The notes under the pieces: generated by a model
Databases searched by the model: none
What the model saw: only the letters and a program-made list of their open reading frames with translations
Told to the model about the DNA's origin: nothing
Translations under genes and position numbers: made by a program
Assembly: GCA_034770075.1 (NCBI GenBank)
Contig: CM068380.1
Span: 27,962,005 to 28,026,004, forward strand
Origin: Aralia elata
Taxonomy: Eukaryota > Streptophyta > Magnoliopsida > Apiales > Araliaceae
Direction of reading: 5' to 3'
Length of the DNA: 64,000 nt
Shown: positions 1-9,836 of the stretch, one piece after another
How positions within the stretch are numbered: position 1 is the stretch's first letter
Layout of the letters: every line of letters begins with the position of its first letter

Positions 1-437
1 ACTGAATGTGACTCGCTTAAAGAACCCTAATGGAGTTTTATTCACTTGTCAAAAGGAAGTTCTTAAAGTGATAGTAGTACAAGTGATCCTTGGACTCGAG
101 ATCATCATAGTAACTTGTGTGTGCTGAGTTATACTTTGTCATATCCCTTAATACCTTAGTGTATGTTGTAGGATATGTACAGGTATAATAAAGTATATAC
201 AGAGGTAGGTGAATGATCGACAAATGATCTACCACTTCTGATAAAAGGAGAGAATGTCCTATGCGATTTGATAAATGACAACTCAGAAATCCTTGACCAG
301 GGTTGAATGAAAATTAGAAAGGAGTTTCTAATTTACATTAATTAGAGTTGTGCATTTTTAAATCGAAATGCATATGATTAAATAAAATAAGACTTGTTAG
401 TAAATCCATGTCTTATATTTAATCGGGACATTGTATG
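1..437 (+). mobile_element. Copia element 2, LTR segment 1 (truncated by window start)
   Basis: Non-coding LTR sequence that aligns with positions about 705-1142 of the copia 1 LTR; both contain the same stretches around CTAATGGAGTTTTA and GATAGTAGTACAAGTGATCC. It stops at GTATG (433-437), where copia element 1 is inserted, and resumes at 38659 after the second GTATG. The LTR start lies left of the window. Small open frames here look spurious. Lineage within Ty1/copia is not assigned. Confidence 0.85.
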
Positions 438-1533
438 TGAAAGTAGTATGCACACAAGCCAATCATATTTGATAAACCCATAGTTTTGAGCAATGCTTTT
501 AGAATCATGATGGTGATCATGCTAATGAGATCTAAATTCTAGATAGCTCTCAAACTAAAATCGTTCCTAATCGTTGGATTACTAAAAAGGGGATTAGTAA
601 ATCCGGATAGATTAGTACATGCGTTGCTTTCTCTTAAGGAGAGGATGATTGATCTCATAATCATTTATGTGGAGACGCTAAAGCAAGTATGTATGTGCTT
701 ATTGGAGAATAAGTTCACTTAACGTGGCTCGCTAAGGAATACCTAATGGAGTTTTACTCGCCTGTCAATAGGAATTCCTCTAGTGATAGTAGTACAAGTG
801 ATCCTTGGACTTGAGATCATCATAGTATCTTGTGTATGATGAGTTATACTTTGACATGTCCCTTAAAACCTTTAGGGTATGATTGGGTATAATTAGTTGT
901 ATATGGAGATAGGTGAATGATCAACAAAGATTCTACCACGTCTAGTAAAAGATGTGAATGTCCTATGTGATTCGATAAATGACAACTCAACAGTCCTTGG
1001 CCAAGGCAGAATGAAATTAGAAAGGAGTTTCTAATTTGCATTATTTAGAGTTGTGTATTTGAAAATGGAAATACATATAATTAAATAAAATAAGACTTGA
1101 CAGTAATTCCATGTCTTATATTTAATTGGGACATTGTATGGTAGAAGGATTGAATTGTACGGTAACTATTCACTGAAAGGTTCTTTGGTGATTAATGTTG
1201 AAATCTATATTATCTGGAAAGTTGTTGATCGCTAAAGGGGTTTACCCTTATTGTAAAATAAATATTATTTATTTAAATGAATTAAATAGTTTAATTTATT
1301 TATTTAAATATAATTAGAATTGTTCTAATTGGTTTATTCACAACCGGTTTAATATGGAGAACCTAAAGGGTCACACCGCAAAAGAAAAATATTTATTTAA
1401 GAAGTAAATGGCATAATTGTAATAATAAGTTAAGTGTATTTAATTTAGTCGATGGAGATAGAATAAATTAAATAGCTTAATATTTATTATTTAATATTTT
1501 AGAAATATTAAATATAAATTAATAAGAGGAGTC

Positions 1534-1606
<73 letters not shown>

Positions 1607-2187
1607 TATTTAATTCCTAATAGGGATTGAGAATTAATTAATAGAAGTACTCTCACATGAATTCCTAATTGTATTAGGAGCATAATTAATTAAAGGAGTT
1701 TAATTATAATAGAAACCCTGATCCTAAATAGTTTAGGGAAGGGTTATTCCTACATCTATAAATAAGATGAGTCTTATCATAGATTAGGGTTACACACTCT
1801 TGCATTAGATTGTGGAGAGTACTTGCAATTTCTATAGAGATAGAAACTAGGGTTTTGCCAACACTCATCTACTTGAATAGATATTATTCATTGATGGATC
1901 ACCTCTAGAGGCCAAACGCTTGGGTGGCTAACGTTAATCAATAGAAGGAATTTAATCGTTGAAATTCAAGGAGAACGCAAATGAATTGGAGGTGAACTTG
2001 TACACGAAGAAACACGATTCTACGAGGGTATAATTTTTTAATCTCTATCTCTTTCGTTAATTGATAATTAAATACAAGGAAAGATCATGGTGATGGTTTG
2101 TATAAAAAATTTTAAAATCCGTTTTATCACGCTTCCACCCTATTTATGTAATTTGATTGCATGCTTACGTTATATACAAACCTAACA
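438..2187 (+). repeat. Copia 1 5' LTR
   Basis: 1750-bp LTR, TG...CA ends, matching 36834-38653. Compared with the 3' copy it lacks 107 bp near position 470 (short TGAT repeats mark the deletion ends) and has an expanded TTA tract at 1534-1610. Single-base differences between the two LTRs are visible throughout, so this is an older insertion than the Athila-like elements inside it. Confidence 0.92.
1534..1612. repeat. TTA microsatellite in copia 1 5' LTR
   Basis: About 24 tandem TTA triplets with a TAC interruption near the 3' side. The same place in the 3' LTR (38046-38077) has only a few triplets, so the tract expanded after insertion. Confidence 0.95.
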
Positions 2188-2188
2188 G

Positions 2189-2201
2189 TGGTATCAGAGA
2201 C
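2189..2201 (+). other. Copia 1 primer-binding site (initiator tRNA-Met type)
   Basis: TGGTATCAGAGAC begins two bases after the LTR end. Plant copia elements commonly use TGGTATCAGAGC, complementary to initiator tRNA-Met; the last bases here have drifted. Confidence 0.85.
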
Positions 2202-2812
2202 TAATCCTTGTGTTAATTATTAATTTTGATGATCCCATGTATGAATTGATATGCGATACGATCGGATTTTTGGGCAGAAATTTTTTTCTTAAATCTACAT
2301 CGCGGCACGGCTGCACCGCTTCCAGTTCATTCTGGAGCGCGGTCGAGCCTGAACCCAGAAAACGTTTCTGGGGGTGCAGCGCGGCCGCACCGCTCCTAGT
2401 TCAATTTGGAGTGCGGTCGCGCCGATGTGCAAAGTTTGAAATTTTTTTGTTTTCTCAATTAACATAAATGGTTTATTTAATTGATAAAAGTTTAAAATAA
2501 AGATGTTTATTTTATCTAGAATAGGATTTCAGATTGCTAAAATTAAAGGAGTTTAATTTGAATTTGGTTTTTGATTAAAATAAAAGAGTTTATTTTGTTT
2601 CAAAACTAAATATTTGCAAAACTTTTGCCCATTAATTGATATCAATGCATATATAGAATGGTTTTATTATTCATGAGATGAATGTTATTTATTGATACAT
2701 ATAGAGATATGTATGATAATAAATAGGGATTGATTATGGACTATTGACCAATGTGTGATTGGAATTATTTTAGAGGATGCTTGAATGTATGGGTTTTTAT
2801 AAATGGGTCTGC
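2202..2812 (+). other. Copia 1 leader, proximal part, with GC-rich hairpin island
   Basis: Untranslated leader between the primer-binding site and the Athila A insertion. It is AT-rich except for 2309-2425, which contains several inverted repeats: ACCGC/GCGGT arms around TCCAG...CTGGA, a diverged second copy of that hairpin, and between them CCCAGAAA facing TTTCTGGG. No credible protein frame. TSD GTACC follows at 2813-2817. The leader resumes at 17771. Confidence 0.75.
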
Positions 2813-2817
2813 GTACC

Positions 2818-3057
2818 TGATAAGTGCATATTATTCATTTATTTTTATTCCTTTATATCTAGTTTATTGCATGTTTTATTGTGTATATGCACTTATTAGG
2901 TTATTTATTGGTTTCAGGAGAATTCAAGGTCAAAAATGGAAAAAGATGGAAAATTGGGGCTTAAAATGGCATTTTTGTAAATTCAAGGATAAGGGCTAGC
3001 GCCAGAAGCGCTAGGACCAGCGCTTGCAGCGCTACACAAGCCAGCAGCCACTGCACA
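2818..3057 (+). repeat. Athila A 5' LTR, first segment
   Basis: First 240 bp of the 1418-bp LTR, starting TGATAAGTGCATATT and including the first two AGCGC palindromes. It ends at GCACA (3053-3057), the target of element B. Confidence 0.93.
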
Positions 3058-3236
3058 TGATAAGTGCATATTATTCATTTATTTTTATTCCTTTATATCT
3101 AGTTTATTGCATGTTTTATTGTGTATATGCACTTATTAGGTTATTTATTGATTTCAGGAGAGTTCAGGGTCAAAGATGGAAAAAGATGAAAATTGGGGCT
3201 TTAAATGGCATTTTTGTAAATTTGAGGACAAAGCCT

Positions 3237-3459
3237 AGCGCCAGCAGCGCTAGGGCTAGCGCTAGCAGCGCTACACCAACGCTTTGATTCTGCAAGTGAG
3301 CGCTAGCAGCGCCCAACATAGCGCCAGCAGCGCTACACAAGCCACAACAAACTGCAAATCAGCGCCAACAGCGCTCAAGACAGCGCTAGAAGCGCTAGGC
3401 TTTGATCAAGCATACTGCATAGCAGCGCCAGAAGCGCTTGGGGCAGCGCCAACGGCGCT
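3237..3459. repeat. Array of 15-bp AGCGC-N5-GCGCT palindromes (B, 5' LTR)
   Basis: Eight units such as AGCGCCAGCAGCGCT and AGCGCTAGAAGCGCT, irregularly spaced in otherwise AT-rich sequence. The identical array recurs in the 3' LTR at 7335-7557. Confidence 0.9.
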
Positions 3460-3578
3460 AGGTCGTGAATTTTGATGCCAAAGTTAAGCTGAAGGAGGAA
3501 AAGGAAGTTGATTAGGAAGAGGATTTCTATTTCAGATTGGATTCTTAATTCTTAGAGACTTAGGATATTATCTTAGGG

Positions 3579-3588
3579 CTATAAATAG
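3579..3588 (+). promoter_or_regulatory. Candidate TATA box, Athila B LTR
   Basis: CTATAAATAG about 120 bp downstream of the palindrome array; second copy at 7677-7686 in the 3' LTR. Position inside the LTR fits a U3/R promoter. No transcription start can be read directly. Confidence 0.55.
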
Positions 3589-4472
3589 ATGTTTTTGGTT
3601 TATTACTAGGGAGATCTTGACAACTACAATTGTAACCCTAATTGGAGGAGATTGAAGACATGTCAGGCTAAACTTTTACTTTCAGTTCTAAGGGATGTTG
3701 AACCTTTTTCATAATTAATGGTTTAATCAGGTTTTATTTATTTATTCTTCATGCATGAGATTTATTCTGATAATCTGGTTGAATTTCTTAATGTTATTCA
3801 ATTTACTAATTTGGTTTCTGCAGGATTAAATTAGTGAATTGTTATCATCTGCTAGATTAAGGTATAATATTAAGCAAACGATGTTATATCTGATCACAGG
3901 TAGTACTTAGTAATATTTGATTGTGGACAAGCTTTTGGATATTATTATGATTATCAGAAGGCAAGTTAAATAATCCCTGATAGTGTGATTGTTGCTTGGA
4001 ATAGTCTAATTCTCTAATCCTTAATGCTGCTGTTATATTAAATCTAGACTGATAGTTCTGGGTTGTATGATAGTTAGGGTCTCTTGAGGCGATTGTCACA
4101 TTTGATTTACACATAAGGAGAATTTCGGATAATTAGCGATTGCGGTTATCTAGGGCTATTAATCTCATTGAAGGATAAATATTGTTAAACTTGACTTTTC
4201 CATAATTATAAAAGGGTGATACTGAACTTATGAACTGGAACTTTTAATTCATTAGTTATTTTTATTTATTTACTTTTGTTAGCTAGATAATCAAACTCAA
4301 AACCCTCAATTTTTATTTTCATTGTTTAATTAAATTTAGAAAAATAAAAGAATAAATATAAAACAATTCACTCTCTGTGGGATCGATCCTTGCTTACTAC
4401 TGTGCTAGTTGTTGAATTTGTGAATAGAAAGTAAGGTTAATTTAGGAGTGTTAAACGACAGCTCCCAAATTT

Positions 4473-4490
4473 TGGCGCCGTTGCCGGGGA
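4473..4490 (+). other. Primer-binding site, tRNA-Asp type (element B)
   Basis: TGGCGCCGTTGCCGGGGA, complementary to the 3' end of plant tRNA-Asp(GTC), five bases after the LTR. The same 18 bases occur in A and C. Confidence 0.9.
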
Positions 4491-4634
4491 GTGTTACTTG
4501 TTTTTTTTATTTATTCTTTGTTTTCGTTTATTTATTTTTTTATTTTATTTTTTTTTATTTTTATTTTTGGACTCGATTCTCTCACTTTCTTGAACTGAAT
4601 TTTGATCCAGAGTTAGAGAAAATTGCAAGAAGGG

Positions 4635-6071
4635 ATGGCTGTCGATAACAACAGGACTTTGAAAGAATTAGCTTCGTCTAATCTTGATCAATCATCATTG
4701 TGTATTGAATATCCTACTTTAGATGCTACTTTTGAATTACAATCAGGACTAATCCACCTTTTACCTACTTTTCGTGGTCTTATAGGTGAAGATCCATACA
4801 AGCATCTAAAGGAGTTTCATGTGGTGTGTTCCACCATGAAACCACAAGGATTCACAGAGAAACAAATCAAGCTTAGAACTTTTCCGTTCTCCCTAGCAGA
4901 TTTGGCAAAGGATTGGTTGTACTATCTTCCTCCAGGATCAATTCGATCATGGGACGACATGCAAAGGCTGTTCTTGGAGAAGTACTTTCCTGCTTCAAGA
5001 GTTGCTACCATAAGGAAGGAGATATGTGGCATCCAGCAGTTAAATGGAGAGACTCTTTATGAGTATTGGGAAAGATTCCAGAAGTTGTGTTCTAGCTGTC
5101 CACCACATCAAATCGATGATCAACACCTGATCCAGTACTTTTACGAGGGATTGTTGCCAATGGATAGGAGTATGATTGATGCAGCTAGTGGAGGGGCATT
5201 AGTTGACAAAACTCCAGAGGTTGCGAAGAACTTAATTGTAAACATGGCAGCAAACTCACAGCAGTATGGAACTAGGATTGATCCTACACCTACAAGGGTG
5301 AATGGGGCAAGCATATGTAATCTTGAGCGACAAATTTCTGACTTAACTGTTTTGGTTCAACAAATGGCTGCAGGGAGGATGCAAACTGCAAAGGTATGTG
5401 GAATTTGTTCAAAGTTAGGACATGATACAAATGATTGTCCAATGTTGCAAGAGGATGTAATTGTTCATCAAGTCAATGCTGTGGGGACATTCTCAAGGCA
5501 AAATTCACATCGCTATGATCCTTATTTTGACACTTCCAATCCAGAATGGAGAGATCATTTCAACTGGAGCTATAAGGATGATATGCAGCCTGATTTTCAG
5601 CAGCAACATCAAACACATGAACAAGCAATTCCTACTAATTCTGGACCGTCTCTTGAGGATATGTTCAAAGCTTTCATGAATCAAGCACAACAGTTCCAAC
5701 AAGAAACACGGATTTCCATACGTGATTTAGAGAATCAGATGAGCCAGCTTGCCACCATAGTTAGCAGATTAGAATCTCCAGGATCAGGACAACTACCCTA
5801 TCAGATAGTTGTAAATCCAAGAGAGAATATAGGTGCAATTACCTTGATAAGTAGTGAGAAGGTGTGGCAACAAGAAAAGTATCCAAAGTCTAAGAAGGAG
5901 GAGTATACAAAAGAGATACCAGCAATGTGTCATAAGGGTGAAGTGGATAAGCTAAAACTTCCTACGCATGAGGTCATAAGGAATGGAACTGAGTCAAGAC
6001 CTAAAAGATGGCCCAACTTCGATTTGCGACCATTACCAGTTCACCTGCAGTATACCAGTCCGATTACATAG
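4635..6071 (+). CDS. gag: Gag of non-autonomous Athila-like element B
   Basis: 478 codons from ATG 4635. The capsid-type Retrotrans_gag region carries the family landmarks GEDPYKHLKEF, KDWLYYLP and EYWERF, followed by a CCHC zinc knuckle (CGICSKLGHDTNDC). Compared with elements A and C the N-terminal extension is lost: the upstream ATG is mutated and a deletion shifts the frame, so translation should start at the Met matching the second in-frame Met of the C protein. The C-terminus joins gag to a short stretch resembling the segment just before reverse transcriptase in C (LRPLPVHLQY against LKPLPAHLKY), which marks the internal deletion. The frame is undamaged, suggesting that Gag was still made when the element last moved. 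Confidence 0.88.
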   Translation: MAVDNNRTLKELASSNLDQSSLCIEYPTLDATFELQSGLIHLLPTFRGLIGEDPYKHLKEFHVVCSTMKPQGFTEKQIKLRTFPFSLADLAKDWLYYLPPGSIRSWDDMQRLFLEKYFPASRVATIRKEICGIQQLNGETLYEYWERFQKLCSSCPPHQIDDQHLIQYFYEGLLPMDRSMIDAASGGALVDKTPEVAKNLIVNMAANSQQYGTRIDPTPTRVNGASICNLERQISDLTVLVQQMAAGRMQTAKVCGICSKLGHDTNDCPMLQEDVIVHQVNAVGTFSRQNSHRYDPYFDTSNPEWRDHFNWSYKDDMQPDFQQQHQTHEQAIPTNSGPSLEDMFKAFMNQAQQFQQETRISIRDLENQMSQLATIVSRLESPGSGQLPYQIVVNPRENIGAITLISSEKVWQQEKYPKSKKEEYTKEIPAMCHKGEVDKLKLPTHEVIRNGTESRPKRWPNFDLRPLPVHLQYTSPIT

Positions 6072-7155
6072 ATTGAGAGGAACGATGTCGAGCCAATGAC
6101 AATAAACAAGGGCAGCTGCTTGGGAGGCAACCCAAGATTTCAGATTTGCTTTTCTATCCCTTTTTACTTATTTATTGGCTTTTTAGTTTTTGCTCGTCTT
6201 TTGCATGATTGTCTTACATTGGGGACAATGTAAGGTTTGAGTGTGGGGGAGGGGTTTAGGTTTAGGTTAATATAGGATAGGTTTTGCTCTAAGTTTGAGA
6301 ATCTGAGTTGTTTTGTGAAAAAAAAAATTTCAAAAGTTTTTTGTGTTTGATCAAGTTTTCAAAGGTTTTTGGTTTTAGAATGAAAATTGATGCTAATTGA
6401 TAGAATTTGTTTGATGCTGAATTAATTGATAAAAGATGATAATGAAGTTGGGACCCATAGTTGACTGATTTAGATTGAGTTGGTATTGCATGAGTACTTG
6501 AGTATGAGATACATGTTTACTTGACTGAGTTAGTTGTGGAGTTGACTATGTGCACTGATTTCATGATTTAGAATTGTTTAACTGCTTATCTTGTTTTCAG
6601 GATCATGTGAAGACAAACTCAAGAATTGGAAATTTGAAAAATTGAGAGAAAGAAAACATTGAGAAAAGAAACATTTTGTCTCAAAAAGAAAACATGTGGT
6701 GGGTTGAGATGGAGCGTAAAACGCACTCGTTGGTGAGAAGAAAAGTGAGATGGAGCATAAAATGCACTCGCTTGAGAAAAGAATGAGGAAGGTGAAATGG
6801 AGCATAAAATGCATTCACCTGAATGAAGAAAAAATGAATGGCAGAAAAAAAAACATGTTCTGGTTTTGAGTCAGTGTGCATGGTTGTTGTTCCATATAAA
6901 CTGAGTTGAGTATTCGTGTTAATCATAGGAGTTGCTTATGTGGTTTCAATTTGATTTAGAGATGTTCAGTGGGGGATGATGAAGTTATTGCTACTTGTTG
7001 ATTGATGATGTATAGAACAAATTTCTGTTGATTGGTGTTAGTATTCATGGACGTAAATTGGATTTGAACCTTTGGAGAATAGAATTCAAATGATTTCATT
7101 ATAACCTTTGTTTTAGTTTACACGAGGACGTGTAAAGACTAAGTGTGGGGGAATT
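6072..7155 (+). other. Athila B 3' untranslated region
   Basis: Contains a conserved post-pol segment (GGGAGGCAACCCA near 6122), hairpin plus purine tract at 6213-6254, a three-unit GGAGC(G/A)TAAAA(C/T)GC repeat at about 6709-6825, and a second hairpin (7117-7136) before the polypurine tract and 3' LTR. No protein frame is credible. Confidence 0.8.
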
Positions 7156-8565
7156 TGATAAGTGCATATTATTCATTTATTTTTATTCCTTTATATCTGG
7201 TTTATTGCATGTTTTATTGTGTATATGCACTTATTAGGTTATTTATTGATTTCAGGAGAGTTCAGGGTCAAAGATGGAAAAAGATGAAAATTGGGGCTTT
7301 AAATGGCATTTTTGTAAATTTGAGGACAAAGCCTAGCGCCAGCAGCGCTAGGGCTAGCGCTAGCAGCGCTACACCAACGCTTTGATTCTGCAAGTGAGCG
7401 CTAGCAGCGCCCAACATAGCGCCAGCAGCGCTACACAAGCCACAACAAACTGCAAATCAGCGCCAACAGCGCTCAAGACAGCGCTAGAAGCGCTAGGCTT
7501 TGATCAAGCATACTGCATAGCAGCGCCAGAAGCGCTTGGGGCAGCGCCAACGGCGCTAGGTCGTGAATTTTGATGCCAAAGTTAAGCTGAAGGAGGAAAA
7601 GGAAGTTGATTAGGAAGAGGATTTCTATTTCAGATTGGATTCTTAATTCTTAGAGACTTAGGATATTATCTTAGGGCTATAAATAGATGTTTTTGGTTTA
7701 TTACTAGGGAGATCTTGACAACTACAATTGTAACCCTAATTGGAGGAGATTGAAGACATGTCAGGCTAAACTTTTACTTTCAGTTCTAAGGGATGTTGAA
7801 CCTTTTTCATAATTAATGGTTTAATCAGGTTTTATTTATTTATTCTTCATGCATGAGATTTATTCTGATAATCTGGTTGAATTTCTTAATGTTATTCAAT
7901 TTACTAATTTGGTTTCTGCAGGATTAAATTAGTGAATTGTTATCATCTGCTAGATTAAGGTATAATATTAAGCAAACGATGTTATATCTGATCACAGGTA
8001 GTACTTAGTAATATTTGATTGTGGACAAGCTTTTGGATATTATTATGATTATCAGAAGGCAAGTTAAATAATCCCTGATAGTGTGATTGTTGCTTGGAAT
8101 AGTCTAATTCTCTAATCCTTAATGCTGCTGTTATATTAAATCTAGACTGATAGTTCTGGGTTGTATGATAGTTAGGGTCTCTTGAGGCGATTGTCACATT
8201 TGATTTACACATAAGGAGAATTTCGGATAATTAGCGATTGCGGTTATCTAGGGCTATTAATCTCATTGAAGGATAAATATTGTTAAACTTGACTTTTCCA
8301 TAATTATAAAAGGGTGATACTGAACTTATGAACTGGAACTTTTAATTCATTAGTTATTTTTATTTATTTACTTTTGTTAGCTAGATAATCAAACTCAAAA
8401 CCCTCAATTTTTATTTTCATTGTTTAATTAAATTTAGAAAAATAAAAGAATAAATATAAAACAATTCACTCTCTGTGGGATCGATCCTTGCTTACTACTG
8501 TGCTAGTTGTTGAATTTGTGAATAGAAAGTAAGGTTAATTTAGGAGTGTTAAACGACAGCTCCCA
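7156..8565 (+). repeat. Athila B 3' LTR
   Basis: 1410 bp, same length as the 5' LTR; one difference noticed (CTGG here against CTAG at 3100). Preceded by the purine-rich AAGTGTGGGGGAA tract. Confidence 0.92.
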
Positions 8566-8570
8566 GCACA

Positions 8571-9748
8571 CTAGCGCCATTGGCGCTCAGCACAGCGCTA
8601 GCAGCGCTCGACCATTCATCAGCACAGCGCCAGAAGCGCTACATCAGCGCTATTAGCGCTCGACCCTTCACAAACCAAGCGCCAGCGGCGCTAGGCATTC
8701 TGCATAGTGGCGCCAGAAGCGCTCACTCAAGCGCTAACAGCGCTAGGCCTCGACTTGGGTTACTAAAGTTCAGCTGGAGGAGGAAAAGGAAGCCAATTCT
8801 GAAGAGGATTCTAGTCTATATTGATCAGATAGTAAGAAGGAAACTCTAAGTATAAAAACTTAGAGACTTTTATGATTTATGATATTATTATTATTCTAGA
8901 GCTAGAGATCTTGGCAACTACAATTGTAACTCTAATAGGAGGAGATTGAAGGCATGTCAGGCTAAACTCTTACTTTCAGTTCTAAGGGATGTTGAATCTT
9001 TTTCATAATTAATGGTTTAATCAGGTTTTATTTATTTATTCCTTCTTGCATGAGGTTTATTCTGATAATCTGTTTTAATTGATTATATGTTATCTAATCT
9101 TTTGATTTGATTTGGCCAGTTGAATTAATTTGATTGATATCATCTGCTAGATTAAGATATAGTATTAAGTAAACGATATTATGTCTGATCATAGGTAGCA
9201 ATTGATAGTATCTGATTGTGGACAAGCTTTTGGATATTATTAAGATTATTAGAAGGCAAGTTAAATAATTCCTGATTGTGCAATTGTTGCTTGGAATAAC
9301 CTAATTCTCTCATTCTTTATGCTGCTGTTATATTAAATCTAGACTGATAGTTCTAGGTTATATGATAGTTAGAGTCTCTTGAGGCGATTGTCACATTAGA
9401 TTTACACATAAGGAGAATTTCGGATAATTAGCGATTGCGGTTATCTAGGGTTATTAATCTCATTGAAGGATAAATATTGTTAAACTTGATTTTCCCATAA
9501 TTGTGATAAGGTGATACTGAACTGAAGAACTGAAGCTTTTTATTCATTGATCATTCTTAATTACTTTTGTTAGTTTAGTGAATCAAACTCAAAAACCCCT
9601 CATTAATAGAAATAATAGGAATGCTAGAATAAGTAAAAGATTAATTCACTTCTCTGTGGGATCGATCCTTGCTTGTCATTATACTAAGTTTTGTGCTAGT
9701 AGAGTGTTAGTAAGGTATTAATTTTGGAGTGTAAAACGACAGCTCCCA
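8571..9748 (+). repeat. Athila A 5' LTR, second segment
   Basis: Remaining 1178 bp of the LTR after the element B insertion and its duplicated GCACA. It carries seven further AGCGC palindromes and TATAAAAA at 8851-8858. Sequence reads the same as 16588-17765. Confidence 0.93.
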
Positions 9749-9753
9749 AATTT

Positions 9754-9771
9754 TGGCGCCGTTGCCGGGGA
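9754..9771 (+). other. Primer-binding site, tRNA-Asp type (element A)
   Basis: TGGCGCCGTTGCCGGGGA, five bases after the LTR end, as in B and C. Confidence 0.9.
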
Positions 9772-9836
9772 AGTGTTATTTATCTTTATTTATTCTTCAT
9801 TTTATTTTATTTTATTTTTGTTCATTATTGTAGTTT

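Larger units (their letters stand above)
3058..4467 (+). repeat. Athila B 5' LTR
   Basis: TGATAAGTGC start, CAGCTCCCA end. Contains eight AGCGC-N5-GCGCT palindromes at 3237-3459 and a TATA-box-like CTATAAATAG at 3579-3588, so the palindromes lie in the promoter-upstream U3 part. Confidence 0.92.
3058..8565 (+). mobile_element. Athila-like element B, gag-only non-autonomous derivative
   Basis: 5508-bp element inserted in the 5' LTR of A, with GCACA at 3053-3057 and 8566-8570; the uninterrupted sequence can be read in A's 3' LTR near 16583-16590. LTRs are 3058-4467 and 7156-8565 (1410 bp each; I noticed one difference, A/G about 45 bases in). It keeps the primer-binding site, a full gag frame, the 3' untranslated region and the polypurine tract, but protease, reverse transcriptase, RNase H and integrase are gone. 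The build resembles what are called TR-GAG elements. Recent movement implies proteins supplied in trans. Confidence 0.92.

Noticed and set aside
3237..3459. CRISPR-like reading of the regularly repeated short palindromes
   Set aside because: Spacing is irregular, units are 15 bp, no cas genes are present and the sequence is plant nuclear DNA.
3284..3475. Ala/Ser-rich open frames over the AGCGC arrays (also at 7382, 8580, 16597, 39767, 47896)
   Set aside because: They only translate the GC-rich palindromes, differ between elements and lie in U3; no sign of protein selection.
6578..6926. Minus-strand frames with repeated AFYAPS-like peptides (also near 15769 and 47018-47430)
   Set aside because: Reverse reading of the 3' hairpin minisatellite; frames shift between copies and none has a credible start.
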